A DNA stretch of 54,014 nt from Rhodothermales bacterium. GTDB lineage: Bacteria; Bacteroidota; Rhodothermia; Rhodothermales; Bin80. The notes under the pieces were generated by a model. The model had not been told where the DNA came from and searched no databases. It worked only from the letters and a program-made list of their open reading frames with translations. The stretch covers positions 1 through 54,014 of the forward strand of contig JAJECV010000068.1 in assembly GCA_022821875.1 (NCBI GenBank), given 5' to 3'. The position numbers and the translations under genes were made by a program. Below, piece by piece: positions 6,998 through 15,653 of the stretch (the stretch's first letter is position 1; each line of letters begins with the position of its first letter).

Positions 6998-9310
6998 ATG
7001 CTTCGACTGTTATTATGTGCCGTATTCTGCGGCTGTCTTGTCTCCCGGTCCCAGGCCCAGTCCCAAAATGGGGGTTCAGAACATGAAACTACCGATTCCG
7101 GGATTGAATTCTCCACAGGATTTCAACCGAATTTCAAACCGGCTCTGACCGTTACCAGAGCAAAGGGAGCAATACGGGTGGACGGACAACTGGATGAAGA
7201 TGCCTGGAAGGCGGTTGCGGAAGTCCGCAATTTTTCGGAAGTGTTTCCGAATGAACAGCGCCGTCCCCCGGTGGAATTGAGTGGACGGGTTATGTACGAT
7301 GACGATTACCTCTATGTGGGGATCATGGTCATGGATGATCCAGGTCAGATCCGTGCGAACCTCAGTGACAGGGATGAGATTTGGCAGGATGACTATGCCG
7401 GGATTGTGCTGGACCCGAACCGGGACGGGCAGGGCATGTATTTTATCGCCGCCAATCCCCTTGGGATCCAGGCCGATTCGTTTATCTCGCCAAATAACGA
7501 GGATGATGGATTTGACATCCTGTTCCGGTCCGGTGGGCAGATCACCGAAAAGGGGTATCAGGTGGAGATGGCCATTCCATTCAAGAGCCTGCGCTTTCCC
7601 AATACAGATGTCCAGACCTGGGGGGCGACCCTCTGGATTACCCGCCCCCGGGAAAGCCGGAGTCAATATTCCTGGGCCGCCATTGATCAGGATGATCCGT
7701 GCATGAGTTGTCAACTTGGCGAGATCAACGGAATCCGGGGGGTACGAGCCGGACGCAACCTTGAAATTCTGCCTTCCCTGACGGGGGGCGGCGTGGGTGC
7801 GCTCCGGGATGCGGATGTACCTGCTTCCGGGTTCAAGAATGATCGGGTCACGCTTGAGCCTTCGCTGAATCTAAAGTACGGCATCACCTCGGAACTCACG
7901 GCAGATGTAACCGTCAACCCGGACTTCAGCCAGATTGAATCAGATGAGGCGCAAATTGATGTGAACTCGACGTTTGCACTGTTCTTTCAGGAGCGCCGCC
8001 CATTTTTTCAGGAAGGATCGGGGCTGTTTGACACCGATATTCAGACCGTCTATACCCGATCCATTAATGATCCGATTGGGGCCGCAAAGTTGACCGGGCG
8101 GTTTGGTTCGGTGGATGTGGCCTATATCGGTGCAAGAGATAACCACTCGCCCCTCCTGCTGCCTTTTGAGGAAGAGAGCCGGGTGCTGGAGGGAGGTCGC
8201 AGTGTTTCCAATATCCTGCGGGTGCGGCATAATTTCAATAATGACTCCTTTATTGGCGCACTCATTACGGATCGCAGACTGGATGAAGGGGGATCCGGGT
8301 CTACGGTCAGTGTCGATGCGGCAGCGAGATTTCTGCAAAAGTATACCATCAGCGGCCAATTTGTGTACAGCAGCAATGTGGAGCCTGAAGATGAAAAACT
8401 GAGCGAAGATGTGGGGGATATCACATTTGGGAAAAAGGGGTATACCGGTGCACTGGATGGAGAGTCGTTCAGCGGGTATGCAGCAAGAGCCGAGTTTGAC
8501 CGGGGATCGCGGCACTGGTCATTTGAGGGGGGCTATGAAGCGGTGAGCCCGACCTTTCGTGCCGATAACGGCTTCGTTCGCCAGAACAATGAACAGACGG
8601 CGTACCTTTGGCAGGGGGTCACCATCTATCCGGAAAAGGTGATCGGGTTTGTAGACCGGATCCGGCCAAATCTGCTGATCGGCAGTAACTGGAATTTTAA
8701 GGGGCTGCAAAAAAGCTTTTTCTTCCGCCCTGCGGTCTCTGTTCAACTAAAACGGCAGACAAATATTCAAATTAACTGGTGGTATCGGGAAGAGAATTTT
8801 GCAGGAGTCCAGTTTGACGGAATGACTCGGGTGAATGTGAATATTTTCAGCAATTTCAGCAAGCGTGTCAACTTGGGAATAGATGCTGGAATCGGCGAGT
8901 CTATCGCGCGCTTTCTTGATGAGCCGGAAATCGGAAACAGCCTGGATATCAGTGCCTGGGGGACACTGCGCCCGACACAGCGGATGTCCATTCGGCCGCA
9001 ATTTTCCTATTCACGGCTGTCTGACAAGGAAACAGGCGAAGAATTCTTCAGCGGATACATTGTCCGCACCCGCGTGAAGTATCAGTTCAGCCGTTACTTC
9101 TTTTTGCGCACCATTGTGCAGTACAGCGAGTTCTCTAAATCTCTGGAGATTGACCCGCTCTTAACCTACAAGATCAATGCATTTACCGCCTTGCACGTAG
9201 GGTCAACGCATGATTTTGATCAGTTCAATCGCGCGCAGGGGGCCGAAAAGTACTTTCGGCAGAGCAGTCGGCAGATATTTTTCAAGGTTCAGTACCTTTT
9301 TCGCACCTAA
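6998..9310 (+). CDS. DUF5916 outer-membrane protein with CBM9-like N-terminal domain
   Basis: 770 residues from the ATG at 6998, which gives a good signal peptide (MLRLLLCAVFCGCLVSRSQA). After it, residues of about 30-220 form a carbohydrate-binding family-9-like beta domain (I-x-V-D-G-x-L-D-E-x-A-W, then YDDDYLYVGIMVMDDP). The remainder is rich in alternating hydrophobic and polar strands with aromatic girdles and ends FKVQYLFRT, as expected of an outer-membrane beta barrel. DUF5916 proteins are common in Bacteroidota and Rhodothermota. Their role is not established; many are annotated as hydrolases from the N-terminal fold alone. It has its own promoter region, divergent from the SDR gene. 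Confidence 0.85.
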   Translation: MLRLLLCAVFCGCLVSRSQAQSQNGGSEHETTDSGIEFSTGFQPNFKPALTVTRAKGAIRVDGQLDEDAWKAVAEVRNFSEVFPNEQRRPPVELSGRVMYDDDYLYVGIMVMDDPGQIRANLSDRDEIWQDDYAGIVLDPNRDGQGMYFIAANPLGIQADSFISPNNEDDGFDILFRSGGQITEKGYQVEMAIPFKSLRFPNTDVQTWGATLWITRPRESRSQYSWAAIDQDDPCMSCQLGEINGIRGVRAGRNLEILPSLTGGGVGALRDADVPASGFKNDRVTLEPSLNLKYGITSELTADVTVNPDFSQIESDEAQIDVNSTFALFFQERRPFFQEGSGLFDTDIQTVYTRSINDPIGAAKLTGRFGSVDVAYIGARDNHSPLLLPFEEESRVLEGGRSVSNILRVRHNFNNDSFIGALITDRRLDEGGSGSTVSVDAAARFLQKYTISGQFVYSSNVEPEDEKLSEDVGDITFGKKGYTGALDGESFSGYAARAEFDRGSRHWSFEGGYEAVSPTFRADNGFVRQNNEQTAYLWQGVTIYPEKVIGFVDRIRPNLLIGSNWNFKGLQKSFFFRPAVSVQLKRQTNIQINWWYREENFAGVQFDGMTRVNVNIFSNFSKRVNLGIDAGIGESIARFLDEPEIGNSLDISAWGTLRPTQRMSIRPQFSYSRLSDKETGEEFFSGYIVRTRVKYQFSRYFFLRTIVQYSEFSKSLEIDPLLTYKINAFTALHVGSTHDFDQFNRAQGAEKYFRQSSRQIFFKVQYLFRT

Positions 9311-9369
9311 AATTTTCATTTGTGTTGGATTGCGTTGTAAATTGTTTTTTCAACAGATCATTTTGACGC

Positions 9370-10695
9370 ATGAACTCACGACCGAACCGCCGAACCTTTA
9401 TCAAGACTGCTTCCGCCGGTATGGCTGGAGCGACCCTTCTGGGAGCCGCACGCGGCCTGTCTGCCCCTTCAAACCGCTTAAACGCTGCCGTCATGGGAGT
9501 GCACAGCCGGGGCGGCGTGCTGGCCACTTCGTTTGCCAGAGCGGAGGGATGTGAAGTCACACACATCTGTGATGTTGATGAGCGGGCAATTGCTAGATCA
9601 ATCCCGGAGGTGACCGAAGCCAATGGGGGCCGCACCCCGACCGGGGTGGTTGACCTGCGCGAAGTACTGGACAATCCTGAGGTAGACATTCTCGTCATCG
9701 CGGCCCCCGATCACTGGCATGCACCTGCTGCGATCATGGCACTCCAGGCGGGCAAGCATGTCTATGTAGAAAAGCCGTGCAGTTATAATCCCGAGGAAGG
9801 GGAGATGCTGGTGCAGGCCCAGGAGCGCTATAACCGTGTTGTGCAGATGGGGAATCAACAGCGTGCATCCGTAGAATCCGCTCAGATTATTGATGCGATC
9901 CGGCAGGGGATTATTGGCCGCCCCTATTATGCCCGCGCGTGGTATGCCAACAACCGCGGATCCATTGGTCGGGGCCAGCCCGCGGACATTCCCGACTGGC
10001 TGAACTATGATTTATGGCAGGGGCCCGCTCCAAGGATGCCGTACAAGGATAACCTGATTCATTATAACTGGCACTGGTTCTGGCATTGGGGGACCGGTGA
10101 GATCTGTAATAATGGGACGCATGAGATTGATGTCTGCCGCTGGGCGCTTGGCGTGGATTATCCGATCCGGGTGAGTTCATCGGGCGGACGGTACCACTAC
10201 GAGGATGACTGGGAATTTTATGATACACAGGTGGCATCCTTTGATTTTGAGGGGGGCAAGACTATAACATGGGATGGCCGAAGTTGCAACCCGTACCCGG
10301 TTGAGAATCGCGGACGCGGTGCCTCCATTCATGGAGAGCAGGGGACGGTTGTGATTGATCGTGATGGGTATACGGTCTACGATCAGGATAATGAGGAAGT
10401 ATGGAAGCGGTCAAAAATGTCCGGTGAAGCCTCATTGGACATCCGGGGAGGAGGCGGACTCACAGACCGGCATATTGCAAATATGCTTCAGACCATTCGG
10501 GGGGAGGGAGTTTCACAGTACTCTCCCATTGACGAAGGGCACAAGAGTACCCTGCTGTGCCACCTGGGCAATATTGCCCAGGAAACGGGGCGGACGCTTC
10601 ACTGCGATCCAGCGAACGGCCGTATTCTGGATGATGAGGAGGCGATGAAGATGTGGGGGCGGGAATACGAGCCGGGCTGGGAAGTCAAGGTGTAG
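9370..10695 (+). CDS. Tat-exported Gfo/Idh/MocA-family oxidoreductase (first of pair)
   Basis: 441 residues. The N-terminus NRRTFIKTASAGMAGATLLG is a twin-arginine signal, so the folded enzyme with its bound nucleotide is probably exported to the periplasm. A Rossmann domain follows, with a variant of the usual G-x-G loop (AVMGVHSRGGVLA), then the family hallmark E-K-P (HVYVEKPCSYN) that carries the catalytic Lys. The C-terminal part has NGTHEIDVCRWALG, the usual His-containing active-site segment. Members of this exported subgroup act on sugars or sugar acids in several phyla; substrate here is unknown. The next gene is another member, 28 bases downstream, so they are likely co-expressed. 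Confidence 0.9.
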   Translation: MNSRPNRRTFIKTASAGMAGATLLGAARGLSAPSNRLNAAVMGVHSRGGVLATSFARAEGCEVTHICDVDERAIARSIPEVTEANGGRTPTGVVDLREVLDNPEVDILVIAAPDHWHAPAAIMALQAGKHVYVEKPCSYNPEEGEMLVQAQERYNRVVQMGNQQRASVESAQIIDAIRQGIIGRPYYARAWYANNRGSIGRGQPADIPDWLNYDLWQGPAPRMPYKDNLIHYNWHWFWHWGTGEICNNGTHEIDVCRWALGVDYPIRVSSSGGRYHYEDDWEFYDTQVASFDFEGGKTITWDGRSCNPYPVENRGRGASIHGEQGTVVIDRDGYTVYDQDNEEVWKRSKMSGEASLDIRGGGGLTDRHIANMLQTIRGEGVSQYSPIDEGHKSTLLCHLGNIAQETGRTLHCDPANGRILDDEEAMKMWGREYEPGWEVKV

Positions 10696-10723
10696 ACCTT
10701 TCATTCATCAATCAGTCAAAGAA

Positions 10724-12049
10724 ATGAATCGACGTGATTTTATTCGGACGGGTGGCACGGCCGCTGCCGCGGGGATACTGGTTCGGCCTGCCCCCAAGGG
10801 GGGGCAGCGCATGAAGGTTGCTTTGGTCGGAACCGGTATTCGTGGAAGTACAACCTGGGGGCGGAACCTGATCCGTGACTACTCGGATGTGGTGGAACAT
10901 GTGGGGCTGTGCGATATCAATCCCGGCCGTCTGGAGTATGTGAAAGAGTACATGGGGGCTAGTTGTCCGACATTTACGGATTTTGATGAGATGATCCGCG
11001 TGACCGGCCCGGATACGGTGATTGTGACGACTGTGGACTCTGCCCATCATCAGTATATTGTCCGGGCGATGGAACTCGGTTGTGATGTCGTCACCGAGAA
11101 GCCCATGACGACGGATGCCGAAAAGTGTCAGGCAATTCTGGATACGCAGGCACTCACGCGCAAGAATGTGACGGTTACCTTCAATTACCGGTATTCTCCT
11201 CATCGTCGGGCAATGAAAGAGTTCCTGATGAATCATCGCATCGGCAGGGTTACCTCGGTGGATTTTCACTGGTATCTGGATGTCTACCATGGGGCGGCGT
11301 ATTTTCGGCGCTGGCACGGGAAGGAGCGTTTTGGGGGGACACTGTTTGTGCATAAGGCAACGCATCACTTTGACTTATTAAACTGGTGGCTGGAATCGGA
11401 GCCGGAGGAAGTCTTTGCGTATGGGGACCTGGAGTATTATGGGCATAACAATGAATTCCGTCACACCAACTGCCGGGGTTGTCCACACGCCTCAAAGTGC
11501 AGGCATTACTGGGATATTACGGAGAGTGAGAGTTCTATGAATCTCTATGTTGCCCATGAGCACCATGATGGCTACCTAAGGGACGGGTGTGTATGGAGTG
11601 AAGAAATTGATATCTACGACAAGATGGCTGCACAGATCAAGTATGCCAATGGAGTTCAGGTCAGTTACTCCTGTACGACCTATTCGCCTTACGAAGGATA
11701 TCGGATTGCCTTTAATGGCACAGAGGGGCGGCTGGAGGCGTGGATCAAGGAGCGTCAGCCCTGGGAGGACGCGCCTTTTGATGAACTTCGGATAACGGAT
11801 AATTTTGGGCAGACGGAGTTGATTCAGATTCCGCATGGCGGGGGTGGACATGGAGGCGGGGACGTAAGATTGCAGGATCATATCTTTCGGAGTGAGGCAA
11901 CCTCCGATCCATATCGACAGGCGGCAGGTTCCAGAGACGGTGCGATGTCCGTGCTGATTGGTGTGGCTGCACGGGAGAGTGTAAAGACCGGTGAGCCGGT
12001 TCGCATTGAATCGCTGACCACACTCAAACCCCGGGCAGTCCGACCTTAA
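10724..12049 (+). CDS. Tat-exported Gfo/Idh/MocA-family oxidoreductase (second of pair)
   Basis: 441 residues. A short twin-arginine leader (MNRRDFIRTGGTAAAAGILV) precedes a Rossmann fold with VALVGTGIRG near residue 33. Catalytic E-K-P lies in DVVTEKPMTT and the His-x-x-x-D segment in KATHHFDLLNWW. An unusual cluster of cysteines and histidines, CRGCPHASKCRHYWD, sits in the C-terminal domain; its spacing could bind a metal, a feature not needed by the basic family reaction. It is not a recent duplicate of its neighbour: the sequences are clearly different outside the motifs. Likely periplasmic and co-transcribed with the preceding gene. Confidence 0.9.
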   Translation: MNRRDFIRTGGTAAAAGILVRPAPKGGQRMKVALVGTGIRGSTTWGRNLIRDYSDVVEHVGLCDINPGRLEYVKEYMGASCPTFTDFDEMIRVTGPDTVIVTTVDSAHHQYIVRAMELGCDVVTEKPMTTDAEKCQAILDTQALTRKNVTVTFNYRYSPHRRAMKEFLMNHRIGRVTSVDFHWYLDVYHGAAYFRRWHGKERFGGTLFVHKATHHFDLLNWWLESEPEEVFAYGDLEYYGHNNEFRHTNCRGCPHASKCRHYWDITESESSMNLYVAHEHHDGYLRDGCVWSEEIDIYDKMAAQIKYANGVQVSYSCTTYSPYEGYRIAFNGTEGRLEAWIKERQPWEDAPFDELRITDNFGQTELIQIPHGGGGHGGGDVRLQDHIFRSEATSDPYRQAAGSRDGAMSVLIGVAARESVKTGEPVRIESLTTLKPRAVRP

Positions 12050-12078
12050 ACAAATACATTAGCTTGTAATACGTAACG

Positions 12079-12492
12079 ATGCAAAGAATATACGCATTCA
12101 TCGCTCTCGTATCAGTCATTTTTCTTGGCGGATGTTCCGCTCTTGGCGGACTCTTCTCTAAGGAAAGTCCTAGTCCTGTTTCAGGCAACTGGAGTTACAG
12201 TATTGATTCTCCCCAGGGGGTTTATACGGGTACATTGCAGATTGTTGAAGCAGATCCAGGTGAACTGGTGATTATCATGTCCCAGGACGGGAACAACTCT
12301 GCAGATGTGGTCCGGCCCGAATCCAATGAGTTTGATGAAGAGACACAGACCCTGTCGTTTACCTTTGATAACCCCGAGTTTGGAACAATGAATGTCTCTA
12401 TGGTGCTTGATGAAGCGGGGTTGAGCGGGACACTGCATGTCGTTCAGTTCGGAATGGATGTGCCGATTCTGGCAACTCGCTCCGACCAGTAA
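12079..12492 (+). CDS. small lipoprotein, unknown function
   Basis: 137 residues. The leader MQRIYAFIALVSVIFLGGC is a type II signal peptide with lipobox L-G-G-C, so the mature protein is lipid-anchored at Cys19. The remainder is all-beta in character (SGNWSYSIDSPQGVYTGTLQIVE...), reminiscent of small lipocalin-like or beta-sandwich domains that report loss or gain of a ligand, but I cannot name the family. It lies 29 bases after the second oxidoreductase and 10 bases before the next small gene, suggesting one transcript. Confidence 0.8.
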   Translation: MQRIYAFIALVSVIFLGGCSALGGLFSKESPSPVSGNWSYSIDSPQGVYTGTLQIVEADPGELVIIMSQDGNNSADVVRPESNEFDEETQTLSFTFDNPEFGTMNVSMVLDEAGLSGTLHVVQFGMDVPILATRSDQ

Positions 12493-12502
12493 GGTCTGAA
12501 CG

Positions 12503-12787
12503 ATGTATCACTTCATCGGTAAGCAGGTCCGTGTACATCTGTACACGAAGGAGGGGCTGATGATCGGTACAATTGCCGGTCGTGTAGCCGATGTGGCTTC
12601 CAAGGTGGAAGTGGCACCCGGCATGAAAAAGGACTTAGCTCTGGTGGTGGACATTGAGGTTTTGGGAGGCGAGTCGGAAGCGGACACGTATACAAACAGT
12701 GGCGGGATTGAGAATGAGGGCTGGTTTGCCATTCAGGATTTACAGGTTATCGATGAAGAGGCGATCCCTGGCTGGTTCAATAATTAA
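12503..12787 (+). CDS. small protein of unknown function, 94 residues
   Basis: A compact acidic protein (MYHFIGKQVRVHLYTKEGLM...) with alternating beta strands and a Gly-rich middle. The opening resembles small barrel folds in which a strand pair carries V-x-V-x-L-x-x-x-G-x-x-x-x-G. It has no signal peptide and no catalytic motif I recognise. It starts 10 bases after the lipoprotein stop and ends 8 bases before the DUF4062 gene, so these three genes are tightly packed. Confidence 0.65.
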   Translation: MYHFIGKQVRVHLYTKEGLMIGTIAGRVADVASKVEVAPGMKKDLALVVDIEVLGGESEADTYTNSGGIENEGWFAIQDLQVIDEEAIPGWFNN

Positions 12788-12795
12788 CTTATAGT

Positions 12796-14325
12796 GTGAA
12801 CGTGAGCACTCTACGCATTTTCATCAGCAGTGTGCAAAGTGAGTTTGCCCAGGAAAGGGCGATGCTGCGGGACTACATCCTTAATCATGCGTATGTACAG
12901 GATTTTTTTGATGTATTTCTCTTTGAGGATGTTCCGGCTGTGGATCAGCGCCCCGACGAACTTTATCTGGACGAAGTCGAACGGTCCGATATCTACATTG
13001 GTTTATTCGGGAGCAAATATGGTGCGGAAGACCGTGAGGGAATATCCCCAACAGAGCGAGAGTTTGATCAGGCAGCGTCAACCGGCAAGCATCGGCTGAT
13101 TTTTGTAAAGGATGTGCAGGGGAAGCCTCGGGATCCGAAGATGCAGGCATTGATTAACAAAGCCGAGGCTAGCGTGGTCAGAAAACGGTTCAAGACATCG
13201 GAAGAGTTAATATCCGGCGTTGATATCGCACTGGCAAAATACTTGAAAGACTCAAATTTGATCCGTACATGTCCATTTGATGAAGCACCTTGTTTTCGTG
13301 CCAAATTAGAGGATCTGGATCCTGAACGAATCGTCCAGTTTATTCGTACAGCACGCTCGGAGAGAGGATTTCCACTTCCAGAGAATACACATCCAGAGAA
13401 GCTGTTAAGTCATCTTGACCTGCTGACGGACAAAGGCGAACTTACGAATGCGGCTATATTGCTGTTTGGAAAGGATCCGCAGCGGTTTTTGCTTTCATCC
13501 GAAGTTAAATGTGCTCATTTTTATGGCACAAATGTCGCGAAGCCCATCCCGGCACTTCAAGTCTATTACGGAGACGTATTCGAGTTAGTGGATCAGGCAG
13601 TTGGATTTGTGCTGAGTAAGATTGATTGTATGGTTGGTACGCGCTCTGAGTCGGGGCGGGCCCCTAGAATTGCGGAGATTCCAAAAAAAGTAATTACCGA
13701 GGCCATTGTTAACGCAGTGGTGCACCGAGATTACACAAGCAGTGGAAGTGTGCAGGTGATGTTATTCAGTGACCGTTTGGAGGTATGGAATCCAGGGGGA
13801 CTCCCGAACTCATTGACACTTGAGCAACTGCGTGTCGCTCATCCGTCAAAACCACATAATCGGTTACTGGCAAATTCTATGTTTTTAGGTAACTATGTTG
13901 AGCGGGTGGGAACCGGTACGGTGGACATGATCAGGCGGTGTATAGAAGCGGATCTGCCGGAGCCGCAGTTTAAGGATGACGGGTTTTTTAGTGTAATCAT
14001 ACGTCGTTCGGATCACGATGCTTCGGTCATGGTGCACCAGGGCGGCGAGGCGATTGCAGACGTTAAGGTTGTGGCATTAACCCCTGATGGCACCTTGCGG
14101 CAGACCACAACCAATGAACATGGGAAGGCCTACTTTAAACTTGGATATTTTGATGCTCCGACGACTGTTTTTGCTTTTGCTGACGGATTTACCACCTTCA
14201 AAAAGCATGACTGGAATCGTGAGTATCGGGACATGCTATCCATAGAACTGATTCCTCAGTCCAGTGGTGCCCCAATTACATTCAATGAAGTTGTTGGAGA
14301 ATTCATGGGATTAGGGGGAGTTTAA
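12796..14325 (+). CDS. DUF4062 plus RecG-C-type ATPase-fold protein
   Basis: 509 residues from GTG at 12796 (a second GTG at 12802 is equally plausible). Residues of about 4-110 are a DUF4062 domain (LRIFISSVQSEFAQERAMLRDYI, then DIYIGLFGSKYG), a TIR-like/STIR-like alpha-beta fold often found at the N-terminus of STAND and defence proteins. Residues of about 190-400 carry the GHKL-like domain found C-terminally in AlbA_2/RecG-like transcriptional regulators: TEAIVNAVVHRDYT, LEVWNPGGLP and VERVGTGTVDMI. A short beta domain (about 405-480, IADVKVVALTPDG) resembles the carboxypeptidase-regulatory fold. The combination suggests a sensor or effector protein, possibly in defence, but no function is proven. 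It closes the small gene cluster. Confidence 0.8.
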   Translation: MNVSTLRIFISSVQSEFAQERAMLRDYILNHAYVQDFFDVFLFEDVPAVDQRPDELYLDEVERSDIYIGLFGSKYGAEDREGISPTEREFDQAASTGKHRLIFVKDVQGKPRDPKMQALINKAEASVVRKRFKTSEELISGVDIALAKYLKDSNLIRTCPFDEAPCFRAKLEDLDPERIVQFIRTARSERGFPLPENTHPEKLLSHLDLLTDKGELTNAAILLFGKDPQRFLLSSEVKCAHFYGTNVAKPIPALQVYYGDVFELVDQAVGFVLSKIDCMVGTRSESGRAPRIAEIPKKVITEAIVNAVVHRDYTSSGSVQVMLFSDRLEVWNPGGLPNSLTLEQLRVAHPSKPHNRLLANSMFLGNYVERVGTGTVDMIRRCIEADLPEPQFKDDGFFSVIIRRSDHDASVMVHQGGEAIADVKVVALTPDGTLRQTTTNEHGKAYFKLGYFDAPTTVFAFADGFTTFKKHDWNREYRDMLSIELIPQSSGAPITFNEVVGEFMGLGGV

Positions 14326-14366
14326 TTTTCAGGATAAGGCGGGGATGGGGACTGCTGGATTCCTAC

Positions 14367-14400
14367 TCGCCTGCCATCAGTGGATCCAGATTGCAGGCGA
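14367..14400. terminator. weak hairpin between convergent genes
   Basis: TCGCCTGC (14367-14374) and GCAGGCGA (14393-14400) pair perfectly around an 18-base loop. It lies between the end of the DUF4062 gene and the end of the PLP-enzyme gene, which converge here. There is no T-tract on either strand, so a role in ending transcription is only suggested by position. Confidence 0.25.
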
Positions 14401-14495
14401 TGGATGGGGAGGAATGTCATTTTGCTATGGGTGGAGGAATTGGCAGCCCGTCAGCGAGACATGAAATTCGTTCCGATTCTTCCTTCAATCCTTTT

Positions 14496-15641
14496 TTAAG
14501 CCAGCGCCTGTTCAAAATCCTCAATCAGGTCCTGACTGTCTTCAATTCCTACGGAAATCCTCAGTAGGTGGTCCCGTATTCCTGCAGTTTTGCGCTCCTG
14601 GGGGGTTAACCCTGCGTGTGAACTGATGGCCGGGCGGGTCATCAGCGATTCAATGCCTCCAAGACTCGGTGCATAGACGGGGATCTGCAGGCGGTCCATG
14701 ACCCTTTCCGTGACCTTGAGACCTCCGTCTAGTTCAATACTGAGCATCCCTCCAAAGCCTCCGAATAAGCGGGCAGCCCGTTTGTGTTGGGGATGGGAGT
14801 TCAGACCGGGGTAGTAAACCTGGCTGACCTCACTTCTGGATTCAAGAAATTCTGCCAGTGCCTGTGCGGTAGTATTGTGCTGCCGCATTCGAAGGGCCAG
14901 TGTCTGAATTCCGCGATGGAGCAGAAAGCAGGCGTGCGGATCCAGTGAGCCTCCGAGATGCTTTAAATTTTTCCCGGCCTTGTGTACCCAGTCGCCTTTT
15001 CCAATGATGGCTCCTGCAACAACGTCCGAATGGCCATTGAGGTATTTCGTTGCACTGTGAAGCGAATAGTCAAATCCCGCCGCCGCCGCCTGATAATTGA
15101 ACGGGGTTGCGAACGTGTTGTCAATCAGGGATACCAGATTATGGGCACGGGAAAAGTCCACGATCCGCTCCAGATCGCATACGCGGACGAGGGGATTCGT
15201 AATGGATTCAACATAGATCGCACGTGTATTTGTTTGCAGGAGTGAGTTCCAGGATTCCGGGACATCCGCGTCAAAGAACGAAACCGTCACGCCAAGATCG
15301 GTCAGCAGTGTGCGCACGAATGAATGGGTTCCTCCGTAAAGGGAGTTCTGGGCGAGTAGATGATCGCCCGGTTTGAGGGCGGTGATCAGTGCCGCACTGA
15401 TTGCGGCCATGCCGCTTCCGGTGACCAATGCCTCGTCTGCACCTTCCAGAATCGCAAGTTTTCGATTGAGCACGATTTGGTTTGGTGTGTTGTTGTAACG
15501 GACATATCGCAACGGAGATTCGTCATGTTCAAACATTGCCGTTTGAAAAATCGGCATGCGTATTGCCCCCTCAATACGGTCTCCTTCGCCTGCATGAATC
15601 AGTTGCGTGTCAATTGCCAGGGGTCTAGGTACTATGGACAT
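14496..15641 (-). CDS. Cys/Met-metabolism PLP-dependent enzyme (cystathionine gamma-synthase/lyase type)
   Basis: 381 residues, the usual length for the family. The PLP Lys is K199 in HSATKYLNGHSDV, with the preceding Asp in LIDNTF (D174) that pairs with the pyridine nitrogen. The phosphate-binding GSGMAA lies near 75-80 and the C-terminal R-P-A-x-S-x-H is present (TRPAISSHA). The family includes cystathionine gamma-synthase, gamma-lyase and methionine gamma-lyase, which cannot be separated reliably by eye. It starts 12 bases after the stop of the PhzF gene, so the pair is an operon. Confidence 0.93.
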   Translation of the reverse strand: MSIVPRPLAIDTQLIHAGEGDRIEGAIRMPIFQTAMFEHDESPLRYVRYNNTPNQIVLNRKLAILEGADEALVTGSGMAAISAALITALKPGDHLLAQNSLYGGTHSFVRTLLTDLGVTVSFFDADVPESWNSLLQTNTRAIYVESITNPLVRVCDLERIVDFSRAHNLVSLIDNTFATPFNYQAAAAGFDYSLHSATKYLNGHSDVVAGAIIGKGDWVHKAGKNLKHLGGSLDPHACFLLHRGIQTLALRMRQHNTTAQALAEFLESRSEVSQVYYPGLNSHPQHKRAARLFGGFGGMLSIELDGGLKVTERVMDRLQIPVYAPSLGGIESLMTRPAISSHAGLTPQERKTAGIRDHLLRISVGIEDSQDLIEDFEQALA

Positions 15642-15653
15642 TATTCATCTAGG

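Noticed and set aside
7076..7714. A reverse frame of 212 codons within the DUF5916 gene
   Set aside because: Shadow of a real gene; no family features, while the plus-strand protein is well supported.
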